Below the pieces are notes generated by a model, which made no database searches, had not been told where the DNA came from, and was given only the letters and a program-made list of their open reading frames with translations. A program made the position numbers and the translations under genes. From the NCBI GenBank assembly GCA_016584305.1, contig JACEEZ010022913.1, positions 354,598 through 418,597 on the forward strand: a stretch of DNA of 64,000 nucleotides, in the 5' to 3' direction. Source of the stretch: Chionoecetes opilio. Its lineage: Eukaryota; Arthropoda; Malacostraca; Decapoda; Majidae. Positions 10,195 through 41,809 of the stretch are shown in pieces. Position 1 is the stretch's first letter. Every line of letters starts with the position of its first letter.

Positions 10195-10350
10195 AAAACC
10201 CCTCCCCTAACCTCCAAAAACCTCTTTCCCTCCTTTCCTAACCTCCAAAAGCCTCTTTCCCTCCTTTCCTAATCTCCAAAAACCCCTTCCATCCTTCCCC
10301 AGCCCCTAAAAACCCTTACTTAACCTCCAAACACCCTTCCTCAACCTCCA
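10195..10350. repeat. C-rich imperfect tandem repeat
   Basis: Repeats of CCTAACCTCCAAAAACC-type units, about five imperfect copies. No coding sign. Confidence 0.65.
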
Positions 10351-10498
10351 AATCACCCTTTATGCTCCACCTACTAATCTCCTGTGATGAATCCCAACTT
10401 AACAGTGAGATATCTGTATATTGAAAAGCATCACACCAGCACCTTAAGGCTGAGTCACACTATACCTGCATGTCAACCCACCGTAACCTGACCGCCAC

Positions 10499-10790
10499 AT
10501 AAGAAAGTAAGGAGGCCGTGAGACCTACACGTGGTAGTTCCTGTTACCGAACTCTACCTATATCCACCTCTCTTCCCCATCCATGAATTTATCCAGACTC
10601 CTTTTAAAGACCCCAATAGACTCCGCATTGACCACCTGACGACTTAGTCCATTCCAATCATTCACCACCCTATATGTGAACCAGTTTCTCCCAATTTCCT
10701 TTTTAAATCTACGCTTTTCCAGCTTGAATCCGTTACTTCTCGCTCTACCCTGCTTACTAACCTTAAGAACGTTTCCTACATTGCCTATAG
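10499..10790 (-). mobile_element. LINE-like 3' end copy, intergenic
   Basis: Family 6533; encodes the intact tail frame with IGRNWFTYRVVNDWNGLS and FKRSLDKFMDGEERW without the stop seen at 6760. It is flanked by pieces of another element beginning GCTGAGTCACACTATACC. Confidence 0.75.
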
Positions 10791-11236
10791 GCACTGGCTG
10801 CCACCGGCATGTGTATTCACACTGCAGCGTCAGGTCCCCGGCAGTACGGTCGCAGTACTCCTGTCCTTGTAACAGGAAAGATCGCTTTCGCTATTGCTCG
10901 CTAACTGATAGCTCGCTGATGCTACATTAACTGTGTTACACGGGGGGGTGACAGCGATGGGGTTGTGCTGAAACAGCTGATTATATATTGATTTTTACAT
11001 TGACATTAAATGTTACATTGTTAAATTATGAATTCATTTGTCAAGTGTTTCATGTAGCCTAAATACTTGTACTTTATAATATCAAACGATGCTGTATTGA
11101 CTAAAGTAAATATAACATCAATTTCCTGATTATTGTAATGTATTCCCTATTTCAGGCCAGAGTATATCCTTGCCATTGTTGCTGTAATCTCTGTGGGACA
11201 TGGCGTACAGACACGCATGGCTCGGCACCAGTGATG
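10791..11236. other. Intergenic, nothing recognised
   Basis: The first ~130 bp resemble the flank of the LINE copy; the remainder is AT-rich with no recognisable feature. Confidence 0.4.
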
Positions 11237-11448
11237 TTAACCCCTTCACGCCCAGATCTTTCCTTTGCTATATGAAATAGTCTTTTATTAGCCATAAAAC
11301 TACGAAAAAGTAACTAAATAAACCAAATTAGCTAATGGACAAGGATATTAAACAGGTCATATCTATATAATATTGCTTATGTTCATTAAAATTGTCGTAT
11401 GGTGGTTATATTACAATGGAAATTACGTTCTGGGCCTCAAGGGGTTAA
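11237..11448. mobile_element. TTAA MITE, family T
   Basis: Full-length copy, TTAA at both ends; its right end is part of the duplicated block. Confidence 0.75.
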
Positions 11449-12380
11449 TGTATCTTCATCCATAGTAGTGCACCATACAAGAGCTGGATGTCAACCGAGG
11501 CAACCGGTTTGTGTCGGTGTATAGCGGAACCATGCCACACTATCCAACACAGACACGGTAACCACCGCACTCTAACCAGCACGGACCACCAAAATATTCT
11601 CGCGGAGAATCCTGACCGGCAACTGGCGGTGACTGTCCCTGGTGGTCAGGTGGCGGTCCGCTCTGGTGTGAATACAACAATGGTTTATTAGTAGAGTAAT
11701 GGGTGACGTGATAGAATATTTTAAGTGGATAAAGGGATACAATATAGGCGATGTAGGAAAAGTTCTTAAGGTTAGTAACCAGGGTAGAACGAGAAGTAAC
11801 GGATTCAAGCTGGAAAAGCTTAATTTAAAAAGGAAATAGGGAGAAACTGGTTAACAAATAGGGTGGTGAATGATTGGAATGGACTCAGTAGACAGGTGGT
11901 AAATGCGGAGTCTATTGGGGTCTTTAAAAGGAGTCTGGATAAATTCATGGATGGGGAAGAGAGGTGGATATAGGTAGTGTAACGTAACAGGAACTACCTT
12001 GTGTAGGTCTCACGGCCTCATGTAGCTTCCTTACTTTCTTATGTTCTTATGTTTATCATTGAAGAATATTTTGCCGGTCCGGTACGTTAGGTATAGTGTG
12101 AATCAGCCTTTGGTCTATATGAAACCATAGTCGTTTCGTACACTAAGCTCAGAGTTGAACTTGACTACTAGTTATGAAATGACACCAGGTGTGTACGAAA
12201 AAACTCAAAATCTGTGTACGAAACTAACAAAACATGGGGACGAAACAACTTGTGTACGAAACTCCCTGTAACCCTTTCACATACAGACCCAACCCCCACA
12301 TACACACAGACCCCTCAACACACACACAGACCCCCCCACACGCACATATAGGCGCCCCCCCCCCCCCCTCTCATATACTG
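11393..12380 (+). repeat. Duplicated ~1-kb block, copy 2
   Basis: Collinear with 6225-7285, about 5.2 kb away. Includes the LINE copy 11695-12052 and a GTACGAAAC element at 12125-12270, with point changes and short indels. Confidence 0.8.
11695..12052 (+). mobile_element. LINE-like 3' end copy (duplicated insertion)
   Basis: Same insertion as 6533; the coding frame is broken by a deletion after EKL. Ends in the TTCTTATG tail. Confidence 0.78.
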
Positions 12381-12690
12381 GCATAGAGCTAAAATAGGCT
12401 GCCATAGACCTAAACACGGGGTAGTCCTTGTTCCTGGGACACTAACAGACATACAAGACCTACATAACACTAAATCATAGACATAAAAGAATATAAAAAA
12501 TCATCCTTCATCCCTCTCGGCAGCCATTACAGCCTTTTTGAGCTTATTTTCGGCAATATATTATCGTTCAACCTATATTTATCACTTCACAATACTCTTA
12601 TCATCACTAATATGCCATAAATAGGGTATTTAAGGGTAAATCTCACCTGATTTACTCTTAAATACTTCTGTTGTTGTTGTTGGGGGATTG
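12290..12690 (+). mobile_element. Isolated end of large TIR element
   Basis: Matches the left end of the 48.5-kb copy (ATATAGGCGCCCCCC, then ATACTGGCATAGAGC) through the Ser/Pro-poor AT-rich arm. The rest of the element is absent. Confidence 0.6.
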
Positions 12691-12704
12691 AAGGGGCCGT
12701 GCAG

Positions 12705-13128
12705 GCGCTAAACTGGTGTTGCGCGAAATCTTGTCAGTGCGAAATCCTGTACCTAGACTCCTCCATTCATCTATCTTATTTCACTAATTTTACAGCTTAA
12801 CTGCTACCCCGATACACGTTACAGGCAACATCGAGTCACTAGCTTTCCATGAGAACACTTACAAGTAATACTAGTTGATAAAATAATACATGATAAAATC
12901 CATACTCCTGTTACCACAACCTGACTGTTTTTAACGTGGATATTTTAAGCTTTTGAGTAACTATTATTACTTGTAAGTGTTCTCATAGGAAGCTAGTGAC
13001 TCGATGTTACCTGTAACATGTATCAGGGCAGCATTTAACCTGTAAAACTAGTTAAATAAGAGCGATGAATGGAGGGGTCGACAGGATTTAGCGCATTGAT
13101 AATATTTCGCACAACACCGGCGCCGCGG
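12705..13128. mobile_element. Long inverted-repeat (foldback) element
   Basis: Arms 12705-12872 and 12968-13128 are complementary with scattered mismatches (both contain AACATCGAGTCACTAGCTT in opposite orientation). The loop is about 95 bp. No protein. Confidence 0.75.
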
Positions 13129-13189
13129 TGACAGGCTGACAGCGGGAGGCAGTCAGCTGTGTTTGTGTTGATATCGGCTCTGCTGTTAT

Positions 13190-13635
13190 CTACTTCTTTC
13201 TATTTCCTTCACTTGTCTCTGATCATTTCAATCTTTACATATATAGACCTTTATTTCTTATGTGTTTCCACTTTCTGATATATAGATTGATGCAGTATAC
13301 ATCACTAATAAGCACGTCAATGCCTCCCCGCTCAGTTATATACCTACCCATCTTTCTATTTCCTTCTTTTTTCTGTAATCATTTAATCTTAACATATATA
13401 GACCTTTATTTCTTATGTGTTTTCACTCTCTGATATGTAGATTTAGGCAATATACATGACTAATTACGCACGTCAATGCCTCCCCGCTCAGTTATATACC
13501 TACATCTTTCTATTTCCTTCACTTTTCTGTAATCATTTAATCTTAACATATATATTCCTTTATCTCTTATGTGTTTTCACTTTCTGATATATAGAGTTAT
13601 GCAGTATACATGAGAAATAGGCACGTCAATCAGGT
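13190..13635 (+). repeat. ~155-bp tandem repeat upstream of DCTN2
   Basis: Three direct copies, each with TCTTTCTATTTCCTTC, a run like ATATATAGACCTTTATTTCT and GCACGTCAATGCCTCCCC. The last copy is truncated and ends about 90 bp before the start codon. Confidence 0.8.
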
Positions 13636-13645
13636 TCAGGCTTGC

Positions 13646-13722
13646 GGGGCGGGGCAGTGAGTCACAGCTGTGTTATTGTTCCCCTGTCCACAGTGTCCAG
13701 TGACGTCCACCCTAACCCAGCC
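13646..13722 (+). promoter_or_regulatory. Likely proximal promoter/leader of DCTN2
   Basis: GC box GGGGCGGGGC at 13646, AP-1-type TGAGTCA at 13658 and CRE-like TGACGTC at 13701, then a strong Kozak context (CAGCCATGG). No TATA box seen. Transcription start not determined. Confidence 0.4.
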
Positions 13723-20252
<6,530 letters not shown>

Positions 20253-20378
20253 TGGAGGCACGGCATGGCTTCACGAATGTACGTACACACCCTACGCTCC
20301 TAAGAGGTTACGACGGAAGGGGTGATGGAGGCATTGGGGTGGTGGCTTTTTGTAAGTCTGTTTCTGGTCTATTTCTTG

Positions 20379-20514
20379 GCCCCCTGTCTTTCAAATCTAT
20401 GCCCTTTCAGTTTCATAGGCATTGATGTTTCACTATTTATCTTATTTCTAGCCCCTCTGTCTTTCAAATCTATGCCCTTTCAGTTTCATAGGCATTGATG
20501 TTTCACTATTTATG
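20379..20514 (+). repeat. ~64-bp duplication in DCTN2 3' UTR
   Basis: CTGTCTTTCAAATCTATGCC and the following ~45 bp occur twice, at about 20383 and 20457. Confidence 0.85.
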
Positions 20515-20667
20515 ACCTAGTTCTGTAATAGCATTCAAGTATTGCTAGATATTTTCAAGACCATAGAGGAAAACACTGCCTTGTAACTTTCTTCCTTACC
20601 TCTTGATGCATCTGTAAATTCACTTTACTGTGTTATCCCTATATGGCTACTACTAAAGATATTTATG

Positions 20668-20673
20668 ATTAAA
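20668..20673 (+). terminator. Candidate poly(A) signal of DCTN2
   Basis: ATTAAA followed about 25 nt later by the GT-rich stretch GGTTGTTCCTTGTTTGT. Common variant signal; not proven. Confidence 0.35.
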
Positions 20674-20977
20674 ATAGCTGAGAAACTCAATGGTTGTTCC
20701 TTGTTTGTAAAGCTGTTTCGTATTCTTGCTAAATATATACGGTATGTTGACTCATTCATGTCAGCCATTGTGAAATATTACTATACTACTACTACATAAT
20801 GCATACATAGATGTAGTCTTTCTGTGCTGCTTCAAAGATTGGTGAATACAATGATAACTCTGGTGTTGGATTTCATTCCTAGCATTGCACTTCCCTGCTT
20901 CATTGTTCTGTCTTTTCTAAGTGCATAGTTTTACATCCCTTCATACCGTAAGTGCTTTTTTTAATGAATAAGATAAG

Positions 20978-21353
20978 AGCCTTAAGCCCTGTCCAGACAA
21001 GCGGGCAGCACAGTCGGCGGGCAAATTCTACCGGGCATGCCCGTGAATGTTGTCCACACGGCCAAATCGATGAATTGTGTTGCGGAGTGCGGCACGATAA
21101 ACATGGCACCCAGTATTACCGAGAGGAAGAAAGTATTGTGTAGACATCGCAAGTTCCTGATGTGAACAGTGTTACAACGACGTGGGATGTGGGAGGCAAG
21201 CCTGCTGTGGGTACACAATGTTACCTTAGTCTGGCAGCATTGAAGCTCCTCAAGCCACCGCTGATTTCCCTCAACGGGGGCTCGGGCAGTTTGATGGTTA
21301 GCCCGTCAAATGTGCCCGATAACGGGCATGCCCGCTGGTCTGGACCGGCCTTT
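20978..21353. mobile_element. ~375-bp MITE with GTCCAGAC TIRs
   Basis: The left end TAAGCCCTGTCCAGACAAGC pairs with the right end CTGGTCTGGACCGGCCTTTA. The internal palindrome CGGGCATGCCCG occurs at both sides. No coding frame. Confidence 0.6.
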
Positions 21354-21960
21354 AGATTACATGCGCTGTGTGATATTTATTTATGTTGTATTGTAAGTAT
21401 TGGAATGACGGTGATTGTTGGGGATTGTCAGTGTGGGAAAATTGCCTTGAGAGTAATCTCCCTGTGTGTGGTTTTCAGGGCTGAGGATTCTAGTGGATGA
21501 CGGTCCATTGCAAACTTGAAAATATTCATTTTTTTCTTTCAAATATTAGAAATATAATGTGTCCCCTGCCAGTCTTGTTCACTAACCTTAAGTTTCTTGT
21601 ATATAGATTGATTTACAATTAAATCAATCATGGTAGGTAGGTTGTAAATGGCAGTGGTGTACGAAACTGATTTGGATTACAATATATTTTCAATAATGAT
21701 CACATTTATGTAGGCGAGATTCATATATTACTTAATTCAAAAGGCAGAAATCCCTACATAACCTCAATACTGAAGAAAATTAAACTGGCCATTTGTCTTC
21801 AGCCTTCACAACATCTTCAATCAGGCGCCACAATACTGAGGACCGCGCTGACTCCACACTTTGTTCTGTATTTTTAAGGCACAGAGACAAGCAAACTCCC
21901 TCATGCAATGTTGTTTCCACTTGGATACAACAAAAGGTTGAGAAACGAAGATCAAACATT
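21354..21960. other. Intergenic, nothing recognised
   Basis: AT-rich, no exon-like frames. Confidence 0.5.
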
Positions 21961-21973
21961 TCTAGACACTGAA

Positions 21974-22349
21974 GATCCTGACCCAAGTATATAATGATAA
22001 AAAGACTGACCCAAGTATATAATGATGATAAAAAGACTGACCCAAGTATATAATGATGATATAAAGACTGACCCAAGTATATAATGATGATATAAAGACT
22101 GACCCAAGTATATAATGATGATATAAAGACTGACCCAAGTATATAATGATGATAAAAAGACTGACCCAAGTATATAATGATGATATAAAGACTGACCCAA
22201 GTATATAATGATAAAAAGACTGACCCAAGTATATAATGATAAAAAGACTGACCCAAGTATATAATGATGCTAAAAAGACTGACCCAAGTATATAATGATA
22301 AAAAGACTGACCCAAGTATATAATGATGATAAAAAGACTGACCCAAGTG
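21974..22349. repeat. Minisatellite, ~26-29-bp unit
   Basis: Unit CTGACCCAAGTATATAATGA plus GATGATAAAAAGA-type ending, about 13 copies with length variants (one or two GAT triplets). Long frames on the minus strand are artefacts of the period. Confidence 0.9.
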
Positions 22350-22479
22350 ACAGTAAATTAAACAATCTAGAATAAGGTCCTCAGATTCAATATGAAAAAC
22401 TCACAGTAAATACTAATGCATAAATGTGTGAATTAGAAGTGTGGGAAAATATATATAAAAAAGGACAAAGGCCTAGCAA

Positions 22480-22823
22480 AGTCTTATACTGCTTATATCC
22501 ATTTGCTCGGCCTCAGTGTGGGGTGGCCAGGACAAGGGGCCGCCCCACCACCCCATAGTAGGTGCCGATTTCCTGCTATGAACCGCAAGTTATCTGCCTC
22601 CAAGAAACTTTCCTTACTCAACCCCGTTTAACCTCCTTCCTCCAACAAATCCACATCCTACATCTGATCTAACCATCCTGCTGCAACATTGCATTCTTTC
22701 CCCTTCCCTCATCGTTTCATTATTATTCTTTAACCCCTCCCCTTTATATGCTTTGCCATAGTGCCAAATGACCTCTGATGTCTGGCACATTTACCTTTCT
22801 AGGCATTAAATCAATCAATCAAT
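22480..22823 (+). mobile_element. SINE-like element with (AATC)n tail
   Basis: Ends GGCATTAAATCAATCAATCA; the same body in reverse lies at 48088-48480 and partly at 33436 and 51563. A common 3' end with a tetranucleotide tail suggests a retroposon. Confidence 0.65.
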
Positions 22824-23370
22824 GCCTCATACTTATCTCACCTCATACTAAGTGGATGCCCCAACATATAGATATAAATAGAGGGAAATAGATGTGCAGC
22901 CCAACCCCTTTATAGGGTATGGTAGAGAGAGAGAGAGAGAAGACACGTTATTCCGAGTAGTAATTCAAAATGAAGTAATGAGCCCAGTCTGCGATCTAAT
23001 GTGACACCATGATGGGACAACTAAAATGTGTAACATTTACCTTTCAGAGTGTTGCACTGTCTGCTGTCACTGAGAGGCTGGCATGCTGCAGCCTTACAGC
23101 CTTTGTGGTGGGACAGGCATGAACCCGACATGAAGTGGCATACTCAGGCTGGTTTTTGGAGGTTGTCTGAACTAGCCACAATCTGGAGTGATTTGAAGGC
23201 AAACTAACAACCCAAAGATGATGTCATTGATGGTACAACCTCAATCAGAGCATTCACCGATCACAACACTTGAAATCTGTTATCACATCTCAAATGCCTA
23301 TCATTTGTGACAAGAATCCTAAATACAGGAGTTCCCCTACTTATTAACTCATTCGTCCCTCAAGTTTGTT
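22824..23370. other. Intergenic, nothing recognised
   Basis: Short (GA)n at 22925; otherwise no recognised feature. Confidence 0.5.
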
Positions 23371-23373
23371 CTT

Positions 23374-24672
23374 ACGTATTTCAAAATGTACCCAAGGCAG
23401 TCTAAGGCCACTTCAAAATGTACCCAAGGCAGTCTAAGGCCACTTCAAAATGTACCCAAGGCAGTCTGTGGCCACTTCAAAATGTACCCAAGGCAGTCTA
23501 AGGCCACTTCAAAATGTACCCAAGGCAGTCTGAGGCCACTTCAAAATGTACCCAAGGCAGTCTAAGGCCACTTCAAAATGTACCCAAGGCAGTCTGTGGC
23601 CACTTCAAAATGTACCCAAGGCAGTCTAAGGCCACTTCAAAATGTACCCAAGGCAGTCTGAGGCCACTTCAAAATGTACCCAAGGCAGTCTAAGGCCACT
23701 TCAAAACGTACCCAAGGCAGTCTGAGGCCACTTCAAAATGTACCAAAGGCAGTCTGAGGCCACTTCAAAATGTACCCAAGGCAGTCTAAGGCCACTTCAA
23801 AATGTACCAAAGGCAGTCTAACGCCACTTCAAAATGTACCAAAGGCAGTCTAACGCCACTTCAAAATGTACCAAAGGCAGTCTGAGGCCACTTCAAAATG
23901 TACCCAAGGCAGTCTAAGGCCACTTCAAAATGTACCAAAGGCAGTCTAAGGCCACTTCAAAATGTACCCAAGGCAGTCTAAGGCCACTTCAAAATGTACC
24001 AAAGGCAGTCTGAGGCCACTTCAAAATGTACCCAAGGCAGTCTAAGGCCACTTCAAAATGTACCAAAGGCAGTCTGAGGCCACTTCAAAATGTACCAAAG
24101 GCAGTCTAAGGCCACTTCAAAATGTACCCAAGGCAGTCTAAGGCCACTTCAAAATGTACCCAAGGCAGTCTAAGGCCACTTCAAAATGTACCCAAGGCAG
24201 TCTAAGGCCACTTCAAAATGTACCCAAGGCAGTCTAAGGCCACTTCAAAATGTACCCAAGGCAGTCTAAGGCCACTTCAAAATGTACCCAAGGCAGTCTG
24301 AGGCCACTTCAAAATGTACCCAAGGCAGTCTGAGGCCACTTCAAAATGTACCCAAGGCAGTCTAAGGCCACTTCAAAATGTACCAAAGGCAGTCTAAGGC
24401 CACTTCAAAATGTACCCAAGGCAGTCTAAGGCCACTTCAAAATGTACCCAAGGCAGTCTAAGGCCACTTCAAAATGTACCCAAGGCAGTCTAAGGCCACT
24501 TCAAAATGTACCCAAGGCAGTCTGAGGCCACTTCAAAATGTACCCAAGGCAGTCTGAGGCCACTTCAAAATGTACCCAAGGCAGTCTGAGGCCACTTCAA
24601 AATGTACCCAAGGCAGTCTAAGGCCACTTCAAAACGTACCCAAGGCAGTCTGAGGCCACTTCAAAATGTACC
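23374..24672. repeat. 32-bp minisatellite, about 40 copies
   Basis: Unit CACTTCAAAATGTACCCAAG plus GCAGTCTAAGGC. Variants at two places (ACCC/ACCA and CTAA/CTGA/CTGT) form runs, so recent block duplications are visible. Confidence 0.95.
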
Positions 24673-24741
24673 TCAGCCAGATTACTCATGTCATTCCAGA
24701 AGCCTGTGCACAACATTGGTAGTTAGGTAGTTAGTGCGGGG

Positions 24742-24890
24742 CCATTAGAGAGCTTTAAAGGGAGGCTGGATAAATTCATGGATGGGGATGAAAGGTGGAT
24801 GTAGGTAGTGTTAAGTAACAGGAACTACCTCGTGTAGGTCTCGCGGCCTCTTGTAGCTTCCTTATTTACTTATATACTTAAGTTCATAGT
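24742..24890 (+). mobile_element. LINE-like 3' end copy, intergenic
   Basis: Family 6533, final 150 bp, ending TTATTTACTTATATACTTA (diverged tail). Confidence 0.75.
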
Positions 24891-25134
24891 GAAAATATGT
24901 TTTAGTGATACCAAAATAATACTTGATAGAATATATTTGCAGCCTTAAGGATTACTTCAACACTCCTTGCTATTACCATCACCACCATCAGACACGTTGG
25001 GATGACAAGTATTTGTGAAAATAAATTTGTTTGTATCTCGAAAAGTTCACAAGTAGGGGAGTGCCTGTATCGCTCTTCATTCAATAGACATAACTAGTCA
25101 TCCAGGGCTTCTAATGGTCAATAATAAGTCAAGG

Positions 25135-25640
25135 TCAGTTACGTGTGATTTTTAAGACTGTTTTCTAGGATATCATGAGTCACGTGTAATTCTTAAGACT
25201 GTTTCCTAGGACATCATCAGTCACGTGTAATTTTCAAGACTGTTTCCTAGGACATCATCAGTCACGTGTAATTTTCAAGACTGATGATTTTTCAAGACTG
25301 TTTCCTAGGACATCATCAGTCACGTGTAATTTTCAAGACTGTTTCCTAGGACATCATCAGTCACGTGTAATTTTCAAGACTGTTTCCTAGGACATCATCA
25401 GTCACGTGTAATTTTCAAGACTGTTTCCTAGGACATCATCAGTCACGTGTAATTTTCAAGACTGTTTCCTAGGACATCATCAGTCACGTGTAATTTTCAA
25501 GACTGTTTCCTAGGACATCATCAGTCACGTGTAATTTTCAAGACTGTTTCCTAGGACATCATCAGTCACGTGTAATTTTCAAGACTGTTTCCTAGGATAT
25601 CATCAGTCACGTGTAATTTTCAAAACAGTTTCCTAGGGTA
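25135..25640. repeat. 41-bp minisatellite with E-box in each unit
   Basis: Unit TCACGTGTAATTTTCAAGAC plus TGTTTCCTAGGACATCATCAG, about 12 copies, one with an internal 16-bp duplication. Each unit holds CACGTG and CCTAGG. Confidence 0.93.
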
Positions 25641-25974
25641 TCATTACTGGTCTTAGCAATGATGGTTCAATAACTTGTAAAGGTTGTGTGCAGCGGCAAA
25701 GGCAATATATTTCGCACAGTAGCATCATTTGCACAGTATGTTAATACGATACTATACATTCATTTCATTATGCTTCTGAAAATTATGCTCCTTCAATTTA
25801 TTATGGTGATAACTATGAAAAAAAAGAAGTTATGTGAATTGAACATTTGTGACGCTTAGTTTCTTAAACGAGATACGTAATATACAAACGCCTTCCCATT
25901 CCTGACTAGCATGGTTTGTTCCAACACATCTAGGAGCTTCTTCCTAACACCTAATCACAACAGCACACACGTCA

Positions 25975-26480
25975 AACTATCCTGTTACCACTCATACACA
26001 CACATGGCAAACTATCCTGTTCCCACTCACACAACACACACAGCAAACTATCCTGTTACCACTCACACAACACACACGGCAAACTATCCTGTTACCACTC
26101 ACACAACACACACAGCAAACTATCCTGTTACCACTCACACCACACACACAGCAAACTATCCTGTTACCACTCACACCACACACACAGCAAACTATCCTGT
26201 TACCACTCACACAACACACACAGCAAACTATCCTGTTACCACTCACACAACACACACAGCAAACTATCCTGTTACCACTCACACCACACACACGGCAAAC
26301 TATCCTGTTACCACTCACACAGCAAACTATCCTGTTACCACTCACACAACACACACAGCAAACTATCCTGTTACCACTCACACCACACACACAGCAAACT
26401 ATCCTGTTACCACTCACACAGCAAACTATCCTGTTACCACTCACACAACACACACAGCAAACTATCCTGTTACCACTCTG
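25975..26480. repeat. 36-bp CA-rich minisatellite, about 14 copies
   Basis: Unit AACTATCCTGTTACCACTCA plus CACAACACACACAGCA; two units lack the CA-rich half. Frames on both strands are period artefacts. Confidence 0.93.
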
Positions 26481-26874
26481 TTACCTCACCACGCCAAAGT
26501 ACCACATACTTAATCCACAATTTGCATGATTTGACTTTAAAAGTAAAGAAGAGAAAAGAAACATTAAGGAGGTGATACATAACTTTTGGAAAATAAAAGA
26601 GAAAAAGCTACAACAGAACAATTAAAGTGAAGTGAAGTGCAAAGGTGATCAATAACAAGGGAACGAAAGTATAGTGCTGAAGAAATTGATAGGGATAAGA
26701 CAAAGAAATGAAATAGAAAAGACAGACCAGCAACAAAGAAAAGTGAAAAACACGTCAGGGGGGCCGGAGCAAAGGCTACCCCCCGAAACCACAGCGGATC
26801 GGATCGGGATGACTAGGATTGTTAATTATTTGAGAACATTGTTATAAAATTTGCAGCACTACAAATTTCTCTAA
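26481..26874. other. 3' flank of the SLC3 gene
   Basis: A-rich sequence downstream of the minus-strand stop. I could not pick a convincing poly(A) signal. Confidence 0.4.
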
Positions 26875-41510
<14,636 letters not shown>

Positions 41511-41548
41511 CTGCAGGGGAGAAACATGGGTGTTGTAGGTAAGAGTAA

Positions 41549-41793
41549 GAACATAAGAAAATAAGGAAGCTACAAGAGGCCGTGAGACCTACACGAGGTA
41601 GTTCCTGTTACCTAACTCTACCTATATCCACCTCTCTTCCCCATCCATGAATTCATCCAGACTCCTTTTAAAGACCCCAATAGACTCCGCATTGACCACC
41701 TGTCGACTGAGTCCATTCCAATCATTCACCACCCTATTTATGAACCAGTTTCTCCCTATTTCCTTTTTAAATCTACGCTTTTCCAGCTTGAAA
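41549..41793 (-). mobile_element. LINE-like 3' end, sense, before SLC3 exon A
   Basis: Family 6533; tail ends 36 nt upstream of the acceptor; its 5' end abuts the giant minisatellite. Confidence 0.8.
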
Positions 41794-41809
41794 AAACATT
41801 GGGAGAAAC

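Noticed and set aside
23374..26480. CRISPR-like regular repeats
   Set aside because: Units are head-to-tail without unique spacers, and the genome is eukaryotic; these are minisatellites.
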